NCBI RefSeq assembly: GCF_002159945.1
Contig: NZ_NFJQ01000004.1
Location: forward strand, 62,001-126,000
DNA length: 64,000 nucleotides
Direction of reading: 5' to 3'
Source of the DNA: Cloacibacillus sp. An23
GTDB taxonomy: Bacteria; Synergistota; Synergistia; Synergistales; Synergistaceae
Shown: positions 45,245-53,061 of the stretch, piece after piece
How positions within the stretch are numbered: the first letter of the stretch is position 1
Layout of the letters: each line of letters opens with the position of its first letter
The notes under the pieces: model-generated
Database searches by the model: none
Told to the model about the DNA's origin: nothing
What the model saw: the letters and a program-made list of their open reading frames with translations, nothing else
Position numbers and translations under genes: made by a program

Positions 45245-46654
45245 TTACTGCGTCACGAGCGGAAGGTCGGGATTGCCGGCCCAGGCTTGGAAGCCCGCGT
45301 CGTAGCTCTGGCTCTTCTGGAAGCCAGCGTAGCGCAGGAGCATCGTGACGAAGGCGGAGCGGACTCCAGCCGTATCGTAGACGACTATTTCCGTGTCTGT
45401 GGTTATTCCGTAAGGCGCCAGCAGAGCGGCGACTTCCTCCGCGCTCTTGAAGTGTCCCTGCTCGGTGACGAAGTTTTCACGCGATATATTGATCGCTCCG
45501 GGGAGGTGTCCGGCGCGCTTTTCCTGGAACGGGCGTATCTTGCCGTTGTATTCAGGCTGAGTGCGCACGTCGATGATCGCGAGGCCGGGCTTGCCGAGGT
45601 TGTCGTTTATCCACTGGGTCGTCGCCGTGTAATTGGGAACGTATTTCTGTATGGAGAAGGCTACGGTCTGGTTCTTGACCTTGTTCTTCGCAAGCTGTCC
45701 GCCGGCCGCCTTCCACGCGCCTATGCCGCCTTCGAGTATCTTCGCGTTCTTGATTCCGGCCTGGCGGAGTATCCAGAGGGTCCATCCGCTCTGTCCCCAG
45801 CCGCCTGCGTCGCAGTAGGCGACGACGGTTTTCTTGCCGTTTATTCCGAGAGCGCCTATGCGCTTCGCCATCGTCGCCTCGGGCCAGATGACTCCCCACT
45901 GTTCGGATCCCTGCTTCGCGTTCATGTTCGCGAAGTAGGTCCACGGAGCGTTGACGGCTCCGGGGATGTGTCCGCCGAGGTAGAGGCTCTCGGGGCGCGA
46001 GTCTACGAGCACGACGTTCTTGATGTTGGTTTTAAGCCAGTCGGCGCTGACGAGTATGCTCTCTCTCGTCTCTGCCGCTCCGGCCTGCATAGCCGACGGG
46101 TTCAGAGGCCTGCCGGCCGGGACCTCGGCTGTCGCCGCGGCGGGTGCGGCGGGCTGAGCCTCAACGGCCGAAGGTATCTGGACCGTCTTGGCGGGAGCAG
46201 CCGGAGCCTCGGGCTGCGCTTCGCTTTCAGCGGCGGGCTGCGGCGCTTCGTCCCCGGCGTCCGACGCTTCGGTCGCGGCCTCTTCCTGCTGCGTCGCCGC
46301 GACTACGCCTCTATTGTTGCCGGCGTCGCCGGCCGCCTGGGCGGCCTTAGCCGCCTCCTCGCGTACTATCTGGTCGACCGCGGCCGCGGCCGGATTGGGA
46401 GCAGCGGGTTCGGCGGGCTGCTGCTGCGCGGACTGTTCGGGCTGCGCCGCGGGCGCGCTCTCTTCGGCCGCCGGGGCTTTTTCCTCGGCTTTGTCCTCAG
46501 AGACCGCTCCGCCGGTCTTTTCCTGGTTCGTCGCTTTGAACGCGTTTATCTGCGCCATTATCGAGTTCGCGCCGTCGTCCTCGGCCGCGAGCGCGAACTG
46601 CGAGCCTCCGGCTATCATCGACGCGGCGAGCATCAGCGTTAGGAGTTTCTTCAT
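45245..46654 (-). CDS. Exported tandem rhodanese (sulfurtransferase-like) protein
   Basis: A 469-residue exported protein. A signal peptide (MKKLLTLMLAASMIAGGSQF, then ALAA) is followed by about 170 residues rich in Ala, Pro, Glu and Gln (a flexible linker) and two rhodanese domains. The first has a catalytic Cys in VVAYCDAGGWGQSG and VLVDSRPESLYLGGHIPGA; the second has IIDVRTQPEYNGK and GHLPGAINI, but its active loop is VVYDTAGVRSAF with Asp instead of Cys. Usual tandem sulfurtransferases keep the Cys in the second domain, so this is inverted. It is monocistronic, with an extended -10 promoter and a terminator. Confidence 0.9.
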   Translation of the reverse strand: MKKLLTLMLAASMIAGGSQFALAAEDDGANSIMAQINAFKATNQEKTGGAVSEDKAEEKAPAAEESAPAAQPEQSAQQQPAEPAAPNPAAAAVDQIVREEAAKAAQAAGDAGNNRGVVAATQQEEAATEASDAGDEAPQPAAESEAQPEAPAAPAKTVQIPSAVEAQPAAPAAATAEVPAGRPLNPSAMQAGAAETRESILVSADWLKTNIKNVVLVDSRPESLYLGGHIPGAVNAPWTYFANMNAKQGSEQWGVIWPEATMAKRIGALGINGKKTVVAYCDAGGWGQSGWTLWILRQAGIKNAKILEGGIGAWKAAGGQLAKNKVKNQTVAFSIQKYVPNYTATTQWINDNLGKPGLAIIDVRTQPEYNGKIRPFQEKRAGHLPGAINISRENFVTEQGHFKSAEEVAALLAPYGITTDTEIVVYDTAGVRSAFVTMLLRYAGFQKSQSYDAGFQAWAGNPDLPLVTQ

Positions 46655-46719
46655 GTTACCAGTCCTTTCTTTTCATTCCCGGCCTGCGCCGGATTTTTTC
46701 GTTTCCGCCGTACGCGGGG

Positions 46720-46728
46720 ATTATAGCA
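46720..46728 (-). promoter_or_regulatory. Extended -10 promoter of the rhodanese gene
   Basis: TGC followed by consensus TATAAT (46725-46720) on the minus strand, about 65 bp upstream of the ATG, between it and the last gene of the lipid A operon. Confidence 0.65.
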
Positions 46729-46753
46729 CAGTAATTTGTGAGTTTTATGGAAG

Positions 46754-47920
46754 CTACTTCCAGTTGTCGTATATCCACTGCGCCGCGCGGCGCGCCTCGT
46801 TGAACTCCCCGGCTTCTCCGCCGCCGCGGCTTCCGCCGTCGCGTCTGAGCCGGAGCCAGTCGCCGTACTCCACGAGGACGCCGCCGTGCGCGAAGTGGTC
46901 GAAGACGAGGTCGAACTTCGGTATGCCCCAGAGCATGTCCGGGCGTATCGCGCCGGCGCCGACCAGCGCGGATGTGGCACGCTGCAAAAAGCTCTTTATC
47001 CCCTTTTTATGTCCGACGCGGAGGAGCACGGCGCGGTGCCCGCCCGTTATCGTCTCTGACACCATATTGACGGAGTCCTCGGTGCAGAATACTTCCGTAG
47101 AGAATCCGAGCATCGCGGGGATGGGGTTGAAGGCGTCCTCCGACGCTATCAGCAGATATTTGACGCAGGGCGAGTGCGAGGCGAGCGTCTTTACCATTTT
47201 CGACGCCGCGTCGCTCGTGCGGCGCGAGGTCGTTATGAAGACGTCGGCCCCGGCGTGCTGCGCAAGGTTAAGTATCTGTCCGATCTGCTTTTTCACCCAT
47301 TCGGCGCTTATCTCGTAGTTAGCGTCGTCGCCGCCTATCAGCACAGACCATCTTTCCGGCGCGTCGGACGGATGGGCCGCGAGCAGCTCCTCCGCCTCTT
47401 TTTTGAGATTTTCTTTTATGACGTTGTTCGGCGAGCCGAGAGTGACGAAAACGTTCGGCTTGCGCTCGGGGTAGTCGTGTTCCGGCACTATCGCGAAGTC
47501 GAAGGGCTCGGTGCCGAGGACGCTCGGCGTCATTATCGTCGCGCAGGCGCAGCGCCAGATGTAGCCGAGCGCTATGTTATAGGGAGCTGGCGCGCTTCCG
47601 GCGGAGAGTATCAGAGCCGTGCCGGAGCCCTCCTGCACGCCGCGCTCTGCGAACCATTGTCCCACGCGGCGTATCAGCTGCTCGCCTCCGTTAGCGGAGA
47701 GCCAGTCGCGCGCGTCGCGCCTCGTGCCGCCGAGCAAGGCCTTCGACGACGATTTCGCGCGCGCTTTAGCCGCCCCCGTCAGGACAGGGACTTCGGCTTC
47801 AAGGACTTCGGCGCCGGTGAGCTTCGAGAGCCAATAGGCTACGCCGCGGCTCTGGTTGACGTGTCCGCGGATGCCTTCGCTGAGTATGACGATCACCTTG
47901 AGCGCGTCGCCGGGCTTCAT
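46754..47920 (-). CDS. ELM1-family (DUF1022) glycosyltransferase-like protein
   Basis: A 388-residue protein of the mitochondrial fission ELM1 family, a GT-B-like fold of unproven activity found in plants and bacteria. Visible: VIVILSEGIRGHVNQSRGVA at the N-terminus, ALILSAGSAPAPYNIALGY, VLIGGDDANYEISAEWVKKQ and VFITTSRRTSDAASKMV, then FCTEDSVNMVSETITGGHRA. It closes the lipid A-Kdo operon and overlaps kdsB by 4 bp (ATGA), which suggests a role in core or inner-membrane glycolipid assembly (inference). Confidence 0.82.
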   Translation of the reverse strand: MKPGDALKVIVILSEGIRGHVNQSRGVAYWLSKLTGAEVLEAEVPVLTGAAKARAKSSSKALLGGTRRDARDWLSANGGEQLIRRVGQWFAERGVQEGSGTALILSAGSAPAPYNIALGYIWRCACATIMTPSVLGTEPFDFAIVPEHDYPERKPNVFVTLGSPNNVIKENLKKEAEELLAAHPSDAPERWSVLIGGDDANYEISAEWVKKQIGQILNLAQHAGADVFITTSRRTSDAASKMVKTLASHSPCVKYLLIASEDAFNPIPAMLGFSTEVFCTEDSVNMVSETITGGHRAVLLRVGHKKGIKSFLQRATSALVGAGAIRPDMLWGIPKFDLVFDHFAHGGVLVEYGDWLRLRRDGGSRGGGEAGEFNEARRAAQWIYDNWK

Positions 47921-48672
47921 TTTTCTTCGTTCTTCCTCTGCGCGAATATCCTGCGCGCTTCTTCAAGGTCTTCGAGCGTGTTTACGTTCGGCCCTTCCGA
48001 CGGATATTTCGTCGGGATTACCGCCATCGAGTAGCCGTGTTCGAGGATGCGGAGCTGTTCGAGGCTCTCCGTCTGCATCAGCGGCGTCGGCGGCAGCGCG
48101 ACGAATTTGAGCAGAAATTCTTTCGTGAAGGCGTATATGCCGAGGTGTTCCCACACAGGGCAGCCGGCCGAATTTCTCGGATACGGTATCGGCGAGCGGC
48201 TGAAGTAGAGCGCGCGCCCGTTCTGCGCGCGGACTACCTTGACGATGTTCGGATTGCGGAAATCCTCTTCGTTCGTTATCGGCACGCAGACCGTCGCCGA
48301 GTCCGCGTCCGGGTCGGCTATGAGGCCGTGCGCTAGCTCGCCGAGCATTCGCGGGTCGAGCATAGGCTCGTCTCCCTGTATGTTGATTACGTAGTCCGTG
48401 TCGATTTTCGCGGCTATCTCGGCCGCGCGGCTCGAGCCGTCTGGATGGTCCGCGCGCGTCATGGCGACGTCGCCGCCGAATTTTTCCGCGGCGTCGTATA
48501 TCCTGTGGTCGTCGGTCGCGATTATGACGCGGAAGAAGACGCCGGACGCGCATGCGCGGCGGTAGACGTGTTCGAGCATCGTCTTGCCGCCTATTTCGAG
48601 AAGCGGCTTTCCGGGAAGGCGCGACGACGCGTAGCGCGCGGGGATGACTCCGAGTATTTTAGGCTGGGTCAT
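47917..48672 (-). CDS. kdsB: 3-deoxy-manno-octulosonate cytidylyltransferase (CMP-Kdo synthetase)
   Basis: Activates Kdo as CMP-Kdo for transfer to lipid A by WaaA. The 251-residue nucleotidyltransferase shows ILGVIPARYASSRLPGKPLL, MLEHVYRRACASG, VIIATDDHRIYDAAEKFGG, DYVINIQGDEPMLDP, LYFSRSPIPYPR and the late QTESLEQLRILEHGYSMAV. One base separates it from the upstream unknown gene, and it overlaps the ELM1-like gene. Confidence 0.97.
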   Translation of the reverse strand: MTQPKILGVIPARYASSRLPGKPLLEIGGKTMLEHVYRRACASGVFFRVIIATDDHRIYDAAEKFGGDVAMTRADHPDGSSRAAEIAAKIDTDYVINIQGDEPMLDPRMLGELAHGLIADPDADSATVCVPITNEEDFRNPNIVKVVRAQNGRALYFSRSPIPYPRNSAGCPVWEHLGIYAFTKEFLLKFVALPPTPLMQTESLEQLRILEHGYSMAVIPTKYPSEGPNVNTLEDLEEARRIFAQRKNEEK

Positions 48673-48673
48673 C

Positions 48674-49885
48674 TTAGCGCGCGGCTTTCCATTCGCGGAA
48701 CTTCCGCAGCATCTTGTCGCGGTCGAGCGGGCGGACGTTTTTCACTATCCACTCGCGCATCGCTTTGCCGTCCTCCGTCTCCTGCTTGTAGCTCATGAAG
48801 GAGAGCTCTATGCCGAGGGCGTCCGCTATGCGCAGAGCGAAGACGGGCCATATCATGCCGATGTCTCCGATGACCGGCAGGCTCCCTTCGTGGCGCGCGA
48901 AGGCGGACATTTCCATGCGGAACGGGATTTTCGAGATTTTCGTCTTGGGCAGCCCCTTGTCGATGGCCTCCTGTATCATCGCGCTCGACTTCTGGAGGTC
49001 CTGCGCACGGCGCAGGTTCTCGTCGAGGTCGAAGCGGACGAGCGTCTTGTTTTTCAGGCTGTATACGCGCTGTCCCTGCCACCACGACCAGATGCCGTGG
49101 CCGGTGTATGTCTCGAACGGGCCGTCGTGTATCTCCTGCGTGAGCGCGACCGCAGACTCGATTATCACGTCGGCGGAGCCGAGCATGTCCGCGATGCGGC
49201 GTGAGCGCTCCGCTACCGGGATACTGTCGCCGACGGAGAGGCCGATGTGTCCGCCGCCGACCATCTGCGGTATTGTGACGAGCACGGGGACGCCGCGCTC
49301 CGCGCCGGCGCCGAGCATCGTGCGCGGGTCGCAGCCCCAGCCGGCGACGGTCTCGAAGGGCAGGCCGCACTGGCGGCAGAGCGAGAGTATCTCCTCCGCG
49401 AGCTTCTCCGTGCGAAGCCCCATCGGGTAGGCCATGTTCGCCGCGGCCTTGATGACCATGTGCCCCTCCGCGTCGTGACGCTTGGCGAGCAGTTCGCGGT
49501 CGAGTATCATTTCTTTTGAAAGTTCGCCGAGCTCTTCGTCGCTCATATCGGTGAACTCAAAGACGTTGCCGCGCGGCATTTTCTCCTCGTCCATGCCGAG
49601 CTGCGCCGCGCCGCACATCTTGACGCGGTCAAGCGCGCCGCCCATCTCATGGTTTACGACGGCGGAGCTGGTCGTTACGCCGTCGACGACGCCCTTGCTT
49701 ATAAGTTCGGCTATCAGCGTCGTCACGCCCTCGTGGAGGTTCGGGCCGCTGCCCGTGACCACCGCAACTTTGCCGCCTCTTCTCTTGGCTTCGACGACTT
49801 TCTCCACCGCCGCGTCGAGAGCCTCGCGCGAACGTTCGTCAAGTCCGTTGTAAAACTCTTCTATAAGTCCGCGGTTTATCGTCAT
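48674..49885 (-). CDS. Unrecognised conserved-looking protein in the Kdo operon
   Basis: A 403-residue soluble protein I cannot assign. It starts MTINRGLIEEFYNGLDERSR and contains glycine-rich and polar motifs that look like a nucleotide or sugar-phosphate site: VAVVTGSGPNLHEGVTTLIA, VVDGVTTSSAVVNHEMGGAL, ETVAGWGCDPRTMLGAGAER and ETYTGHGIWSWWQGQRVYSL. The VVDGVTTSSA region distantly recalls deoxyhypusine-synthase-like Rossmann folds, but I would not name it so. ATG 49885 follows GGAGGAG at 5 bases. It is embedded between waaA (20 bp upstream) and kdsB (1 bp), so it is likely involved in Kdo or core processing. Confidence 0.8.
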   Translation of the reverse strand: MTINRGLIEEFYNGLDERSREALDAAVEKVVEAKRRGGKVAVVTGSGPNLHEGVTTLIAELISKGVVDGVTTSSAVVNHEMGGALDRVKMCGAAQLGMDEEKMPRGNVFEFTDMSDEELGELSKEMILDRELLAKRHDAEGHMVIKAAANMAYPMGLRTEKLAEEILSLCRQCGLPFETVAGWGCDPRTMLGAGAERGVPVLVTIPQMVGGGHIGLSVGDSIPVAERSRRIADMLGSADVIIESAVALTQEIHDGPFETYTGHGIWSWWQGQRVYSLKNKTLVRFDLDENLRRAQDLQKSSAMIQEAIDKGLPKTKISKIPFRMEMSAFARHEGSLPVIGDIGMIWPVFALRIADALGIELSFMSYKQETEDGKAMREWIVKNVRPLDRDKMLRKFREWKAAR

Positions 49886-49905
49886 TATGTCTCCTCCACT
49901 TCTGC

Positions 49906-51174
49906 TCAGAGATATTTTTTTATGATTTCCCACGTGCGCGCCGAAGCGCCGCGCGATTTGTCAAAGTATTCGCGGCTCAGCGCGAGCCATTTTTCGCGCC
50001 CGCCGTCCCCTTCGCCGGCGATTTCGAGCCAGACGCGCGCGAGGCCGCGCTCGTCCGCCACCTGCGAGGCCGCGCCCATAGCCAGAAAGGCGCGCGACGC
50101 CTGCGCGAAATCCTCCATGTGCGGCCCGTACTGGACGGGCACCCCCCACGAGAAAGGCTCCAGGATGTTCTGCCCGCCTTTGTCGGCGAAGCTGCCGCCG
50201 ACGAACGCGGCGCGCGCCGTGCCGTACAGGTCGAACAGCACGCCTATGCGGTCTATTATCAGCACATCCCAACCGGCGGTCAAGTTTGAGAACATCGCGA
50301 GCTTCAACTCCGGCGGCACGAGCGACGCCACGGCCGCGGCGCGTTCGGGATGGCGCGGCGCTATGACAAGGCGCGCCTCGGGATGATCCTTCCGCAGTTC
50401 CGCGAAGGCGGCTATGACTTTTTCGTCCTCGCCGGTGTGCGTGCTCCCCGCGACGAATACTGGGCGCTCCGGCTCGCCAAGCTCTTCCGCGAGCCTGTCG
50501 CGCGCGGCTTCGTTTCTGCGCGCGAGCAGCGCGTCTACCTTGCCGTCGCCCATGACGAAAAGCTTTTCCTTCTCGACGCCGATGCGCGAAAGGCGTTCTC
50601 GGTCTTCTTCGTCGCGCAGGAAGAGCGAGGTAAAGAGCGAGTATGCGCCGCGAGCGAGCGGGCGTTTCACGCCGCCCTGCACACGCCCCCACGTCCTGTC
50701 CGATATGCGGCCGTTTATGAGGAACGCCGGAATACTGCGGCCGCGGCACTCCCACAGCATATTGGGCCACAGCTCCGTCTCCGCGGCCGCGAAGGCCGCG
50801 GGGCGCAGCGCGTCGAGCGCGCGAGAGACGAAGAGCCGCTTATCCCACGGATAGTAGACATGTACATCGTACAGCCCCCCGCCGAGCCGCTCCGCCATAG
50901 CCTTGCCGGTCTGAGTCGTCGTCGAGATGACGAAGGGGCCGTCCCATCCGTCCTCGCGCGCGGCTTTGATGAAAGGCACGGCGGCCTGCACCTCGCCGAC
51001 CGATACCGCGTGGACCCACACGGGGCGGCGGCCGCGCAGCGCGGCGAGCTTCTCCTCCGGGATGAGCCCCTGACGCTCGTCGTTGCCCTCGGTGTATTTC
51101 GCCTTGAGCTTTTTATGCGAGAGCGCGAAGAATATATCTATCGCGGCTCCGTAGACGCTCCGCAGCAGGGACAG
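49906..51174 (-). CDS. waaA: 3-deoxy-D-manno-octulosonic acid transferase (Kdo transferase), non-standard start
   Basis: Transfers Kdo from CMP-Kdo to lipid A precursor at the inner membrane. Family motifs are PVWVHAVSVGEVQAA, VISTTTQTGKAMAERL, FAAAETELWPNMLWEC, AFLINGRISDRTWGR, VFVAGSTHTGEDEKVIAAF, IAPRHPERAAAV and AAFVGGSFADKGGQNILEP. The N-terminal anchor (LRSVYGAAIDIFFALSHKKL) lies upstream of any ATG, GTG or TTG: the first such codon is GTG 51021, after residue 51. The frame begins with CTG directly after, and in frame with, the kdsD stop, with GGGGGTGG just upstream. I take CTG 51174 as the probable start, giving 422 residues, the usual length. Confidence 0.85.
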   Translation of the reverse strand: MSLLRSVYGAAIDIFFALSHKKLKAKYTEGNDERQGLIPEEKLAALRGRRPVWVHAVSVGEVQAAVPFIKAAREDGWDGPFVISTTTQTGKAMAERLGGGLYDVHVYYPWDKRLFVSRALDALRPAAFAAAETELWPNMLWECRGRSIPAFLINGRISDRTWGRVQGGVKRPLARGAYSLFTSLFLRDEEDRERLSRIGVEKEKLFVMGDGKVDALLARRNEAARDRLAEELGEPERPVFVAGSTHTGEDEKVIAAFAELRKDHPEARLVIAPRHPERAAAVASLVPPELKLAMFSNLTAGWDVLIIDRIGVLFDLYGTARAAFVGGSFADKGGQNILEPFSWGVPVQYGPHMEDFAQASRAFLAMGAASQVADERGLARVWLEIAGEGDGGREKWLALSREYFDKSRGASARTWEIIKKYL

Positions 51175-52182
51175 CTACGCCACCCCCGCCTTGAGTATCT
51201 CGTGGATGTGTACCATGCCGACGGGACGGTTGTCTTTATCAACGACGATGAGGGCCGAGACCTCCCACTGCTCGACGATGCGCACCGCTTCGACAGCGAG
51301 GCTGTCGGGAGATATCACGCGCGGGTGGGTCGTCATAGCCTCGGAGACCGGATGTTCCAGCCCTTCTACGCCGTTTTTCTCAATGAAGCGGCGCAGGTCT
51401 CCGTCTGTGAAGACGCCGACGAGTTCTCCGCCGTCGCCGACGATGGCCGTCGCGCCGTAGCCCTTGCTCGTGATATCGAATATCGCGTCGCGGACGCGCG
51501 CGTGGACGTTCGTGAGCGGCAGCTTGTCGCCGCTGCCCATGAGGTCGCGCACGCGGAGCAGCAGGCGCTTGCCGAGCGAGCCGCCCGGATGGAAGAGAGC
51601 GAAGTCTTCCTTCTGGAGGCCGAGCAGCAGCGTCGCCATGCCCGCGACTGCGTCGCCTATCGCCATCTGGAGCGTCGTGCTGCTCGTCGGGGCGAGGCCG
51701 AGCGGGTCGGCCTCGGCATCGACGTGGCTGTTGAGCACCACGTCCGCCTCGCGTGCGAGCGACGACTCGGGATTGCCGGTGACGGCGATTATCGGCGCGC
51801 CGATCCTTTTGAAATAAGGGATGATGTCTATGAGTTCGTGAGTCTCGCCGCTGTTGCTGAGGAAGTAGCCTACGTCCTCGCGGCAGACCATGCCGAGGTC
51901 GCCGTGCGCGCCTTCGGTCGCGTGCAGGAAGAAGGCCGGGACTCCGAGCGACGCGAAGGTCGCGGCGCTCTTGCGCCCGACGTGCCCCGATTTGCCGAGC
52001 CCGGTCACGACTACGCGCCCTCCGCAGCGGCTGACTAAGTGCGCAGCCTTGACTATCTCGTCGCCGAGACGCCCCGCCGCGGCCTCGAGCGACGCGGCCT
52101 CCTTGCGCAGTATCTCGCGCCCGGTCTTTATCAGCTCTTCGTTGGAAATTTTCTTCTCTTCGCGTTCGTATGGAAGATTCAT
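51175..52182 (-). CDS. kdsD: Arabinose-5-phosphate isomerase (KdsD/KpsF)
   Basis: Converts ribulose-5-phosphate to arabinose-5-phosphate, the Kdo precursor. The 335-residue protein has an N-terminal SIS domain (RVVVTGLGKSGHVGRKSAAT, FFLHATEGAHGDLGMV, YFLSNSGETHELIDIIPY, and TSSTTLQMAIGDAVAGMATL) and a pair of CBS domains (about 210-330; TAIVGDGGELVGVFTDGDLR and ALIVVDKDNRPVGMVHIHEI). It is 3 bp after kdsA. Its TAG stop is in the same frame as waaA. Confidence 0.96.
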   Translation of the reverse strand: MNLPYEREEKKISNEELIKTGREILRKEAASLEAAAGRLGDEIVKAAHLVSRCGGRVVVTGLGKSGHVGRKSAATFASLGVPAFFLHATEGAHGDLGMVCREDVGYFLSNSGETHELIDIIPYFKRIGAPIIAVTGNPESSLAREADVVLNSHVDAEADPLGLAPTSSTTLQMAIGDAVAGMATLLLGLQKEDFALFHPGGSLGKRLLLRVRDLMGSGDKLPLTNVHARVRDAIFDITSKGYGATAIVGDGGELVGVFTDGDLRRFIEKNGVEGLEHPVSEAMTTHPRVISPDSLAVEAVRIVEQWEVSALIVVDKDNRPVGMVHIHEILKAGVA

Positions 52183-52185
52183 CGG

Positions 52186-53061
52186 CTATTCCTCCGCCCA
52201 GTCGAGCCGCGAGAAGCCTAGCTCCCCGCGCGCTGTTTTGTCTATTTCGTATGTCTGGCGCAGAACTTCGCGCACTTTGGCGAGCGGTATCGAGTTCGGC
52301 CCGTCGCACTTGGCGCGGTCCGGCTCCGGATGTACCTCCATGAACAGCGCGTCGATGCCTATCGCAGCCGCCGCGCGTATCAGCGGCAGGACGAACGAAC
52401 GGTCGCCTCCGCTGCACGTCCCTTTGCCTCCGGGCTTCTGCACGCTGTGCGTCGCGTCGAACATGACGGGGACGCCGAGCGAGCGCATGACCGGCAGCGA
52501 GCGGAAGTCCACCGAAAGCTCATGATAGCCGAACTCCGTGCCGCGCTCGCAGAGTATCACGTCCTCGCAGCCGCTCTCGCGGCATTTGCCGAGCACCGAG
52601 GCCATGTCCTCGGGGGCCATGAACTGCGCCTTCTTCACATTGAGCGGCTTCCCCGTGCGGCTCGCCGCCGCGAGCAGGTCCGTCTGGCGGCAGAGGAAGG
52701 CCGGTATCTGGATGAGATCGACGTGCTTCGCGGCGGCCTCGGCCTGCCACGGCTCGTGAACGTCCGTGACGACGGGGACTCCGGCCTCGCGCCCTATCGC
52801 GGAGAGCCACTCGAGCCCCTTCTCTATGCCGGGGCCGCGGTAGCTCTTTATCGAAGTCCGGTTCGCCTTGTCGAAGGAAGCCTTGAATATATAGCCGAAG
52901 CCGAATTCGGCGCAGTATTCCTTCATCGTCTTCGCGATCATGAGCGCCTCTTCGTAGGTGTCGAGCACGCACGGACCAGCGGCGACGGCAAGCGTTCCAC
53001 CTCCGACGGAGACGTTTCCAACCTTAACAACTCTTACGCTATTTGAGTCGGACACCTTCAT
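52186..53061 (-). CDS. kdsA: 3-deoxy-8-phosphooctulonate synthase (Kdo-8-P synthase)
   Basis: Condenses arabinose-5-phosphate and phosphoenolpyruvate to Kdo-8-phosphate. About 291 residues with the DAHP-like barrel: LAVAAGPCVLDTYEEALMIA, YIFKASFDKANRTSIKSYRG, PVVTDVHEPWQAEAAAKHVD, IQIPAFLCRQTDLLAAA, VKKAQFMAPEDM, and DATHSVQKPGGKGTCSGGD. I give ATG 53061; its ribosome binding site is close (AAGGAG, 3 bases), so GTG 53055 is also possible. The 5' end overlaps the upstream gene's stop by 23 bp. Confidence 0.95.
   Translation of the reverse strand: MKVSDSNSVRVVKVGNVSVGGGTLAVAAGPCVLDTYEEALMIAKTMKEYCAEFGFGYIFKASFDKANRTSIKSYRGPGIEKGLEWLSAIGREAGVPVVTDVHEPWQAEAAAKHVDLIQIPAFLCRQTDLLAAASRTGKPLNVKKAQFMAPEDMASVLGKCRESGCEDVILCERGTEFGYHELSVDFRSLPVMRSLGVPVMFDATHSVQKPGGKGTCSGGDRSFVLPLIRAAAAIGIDALFMEVHPEPDRAKCDGPNSIPLAKVREVLRQTYEIDKTARGELGFSRLDWAEE

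Noticed and set aside
46678-46705. Hairpin followed by T run on the plus strand in the rhodanese leader
   Set aside because: No plus-strand gene runs into it; orientation is wrong for the minus genes, so it is probably chance GC pairing.
50350-52038. 562-codon plus-strand frame opposite waaA and kdsD
   Set aside because: Shadow of two well-supported genes.
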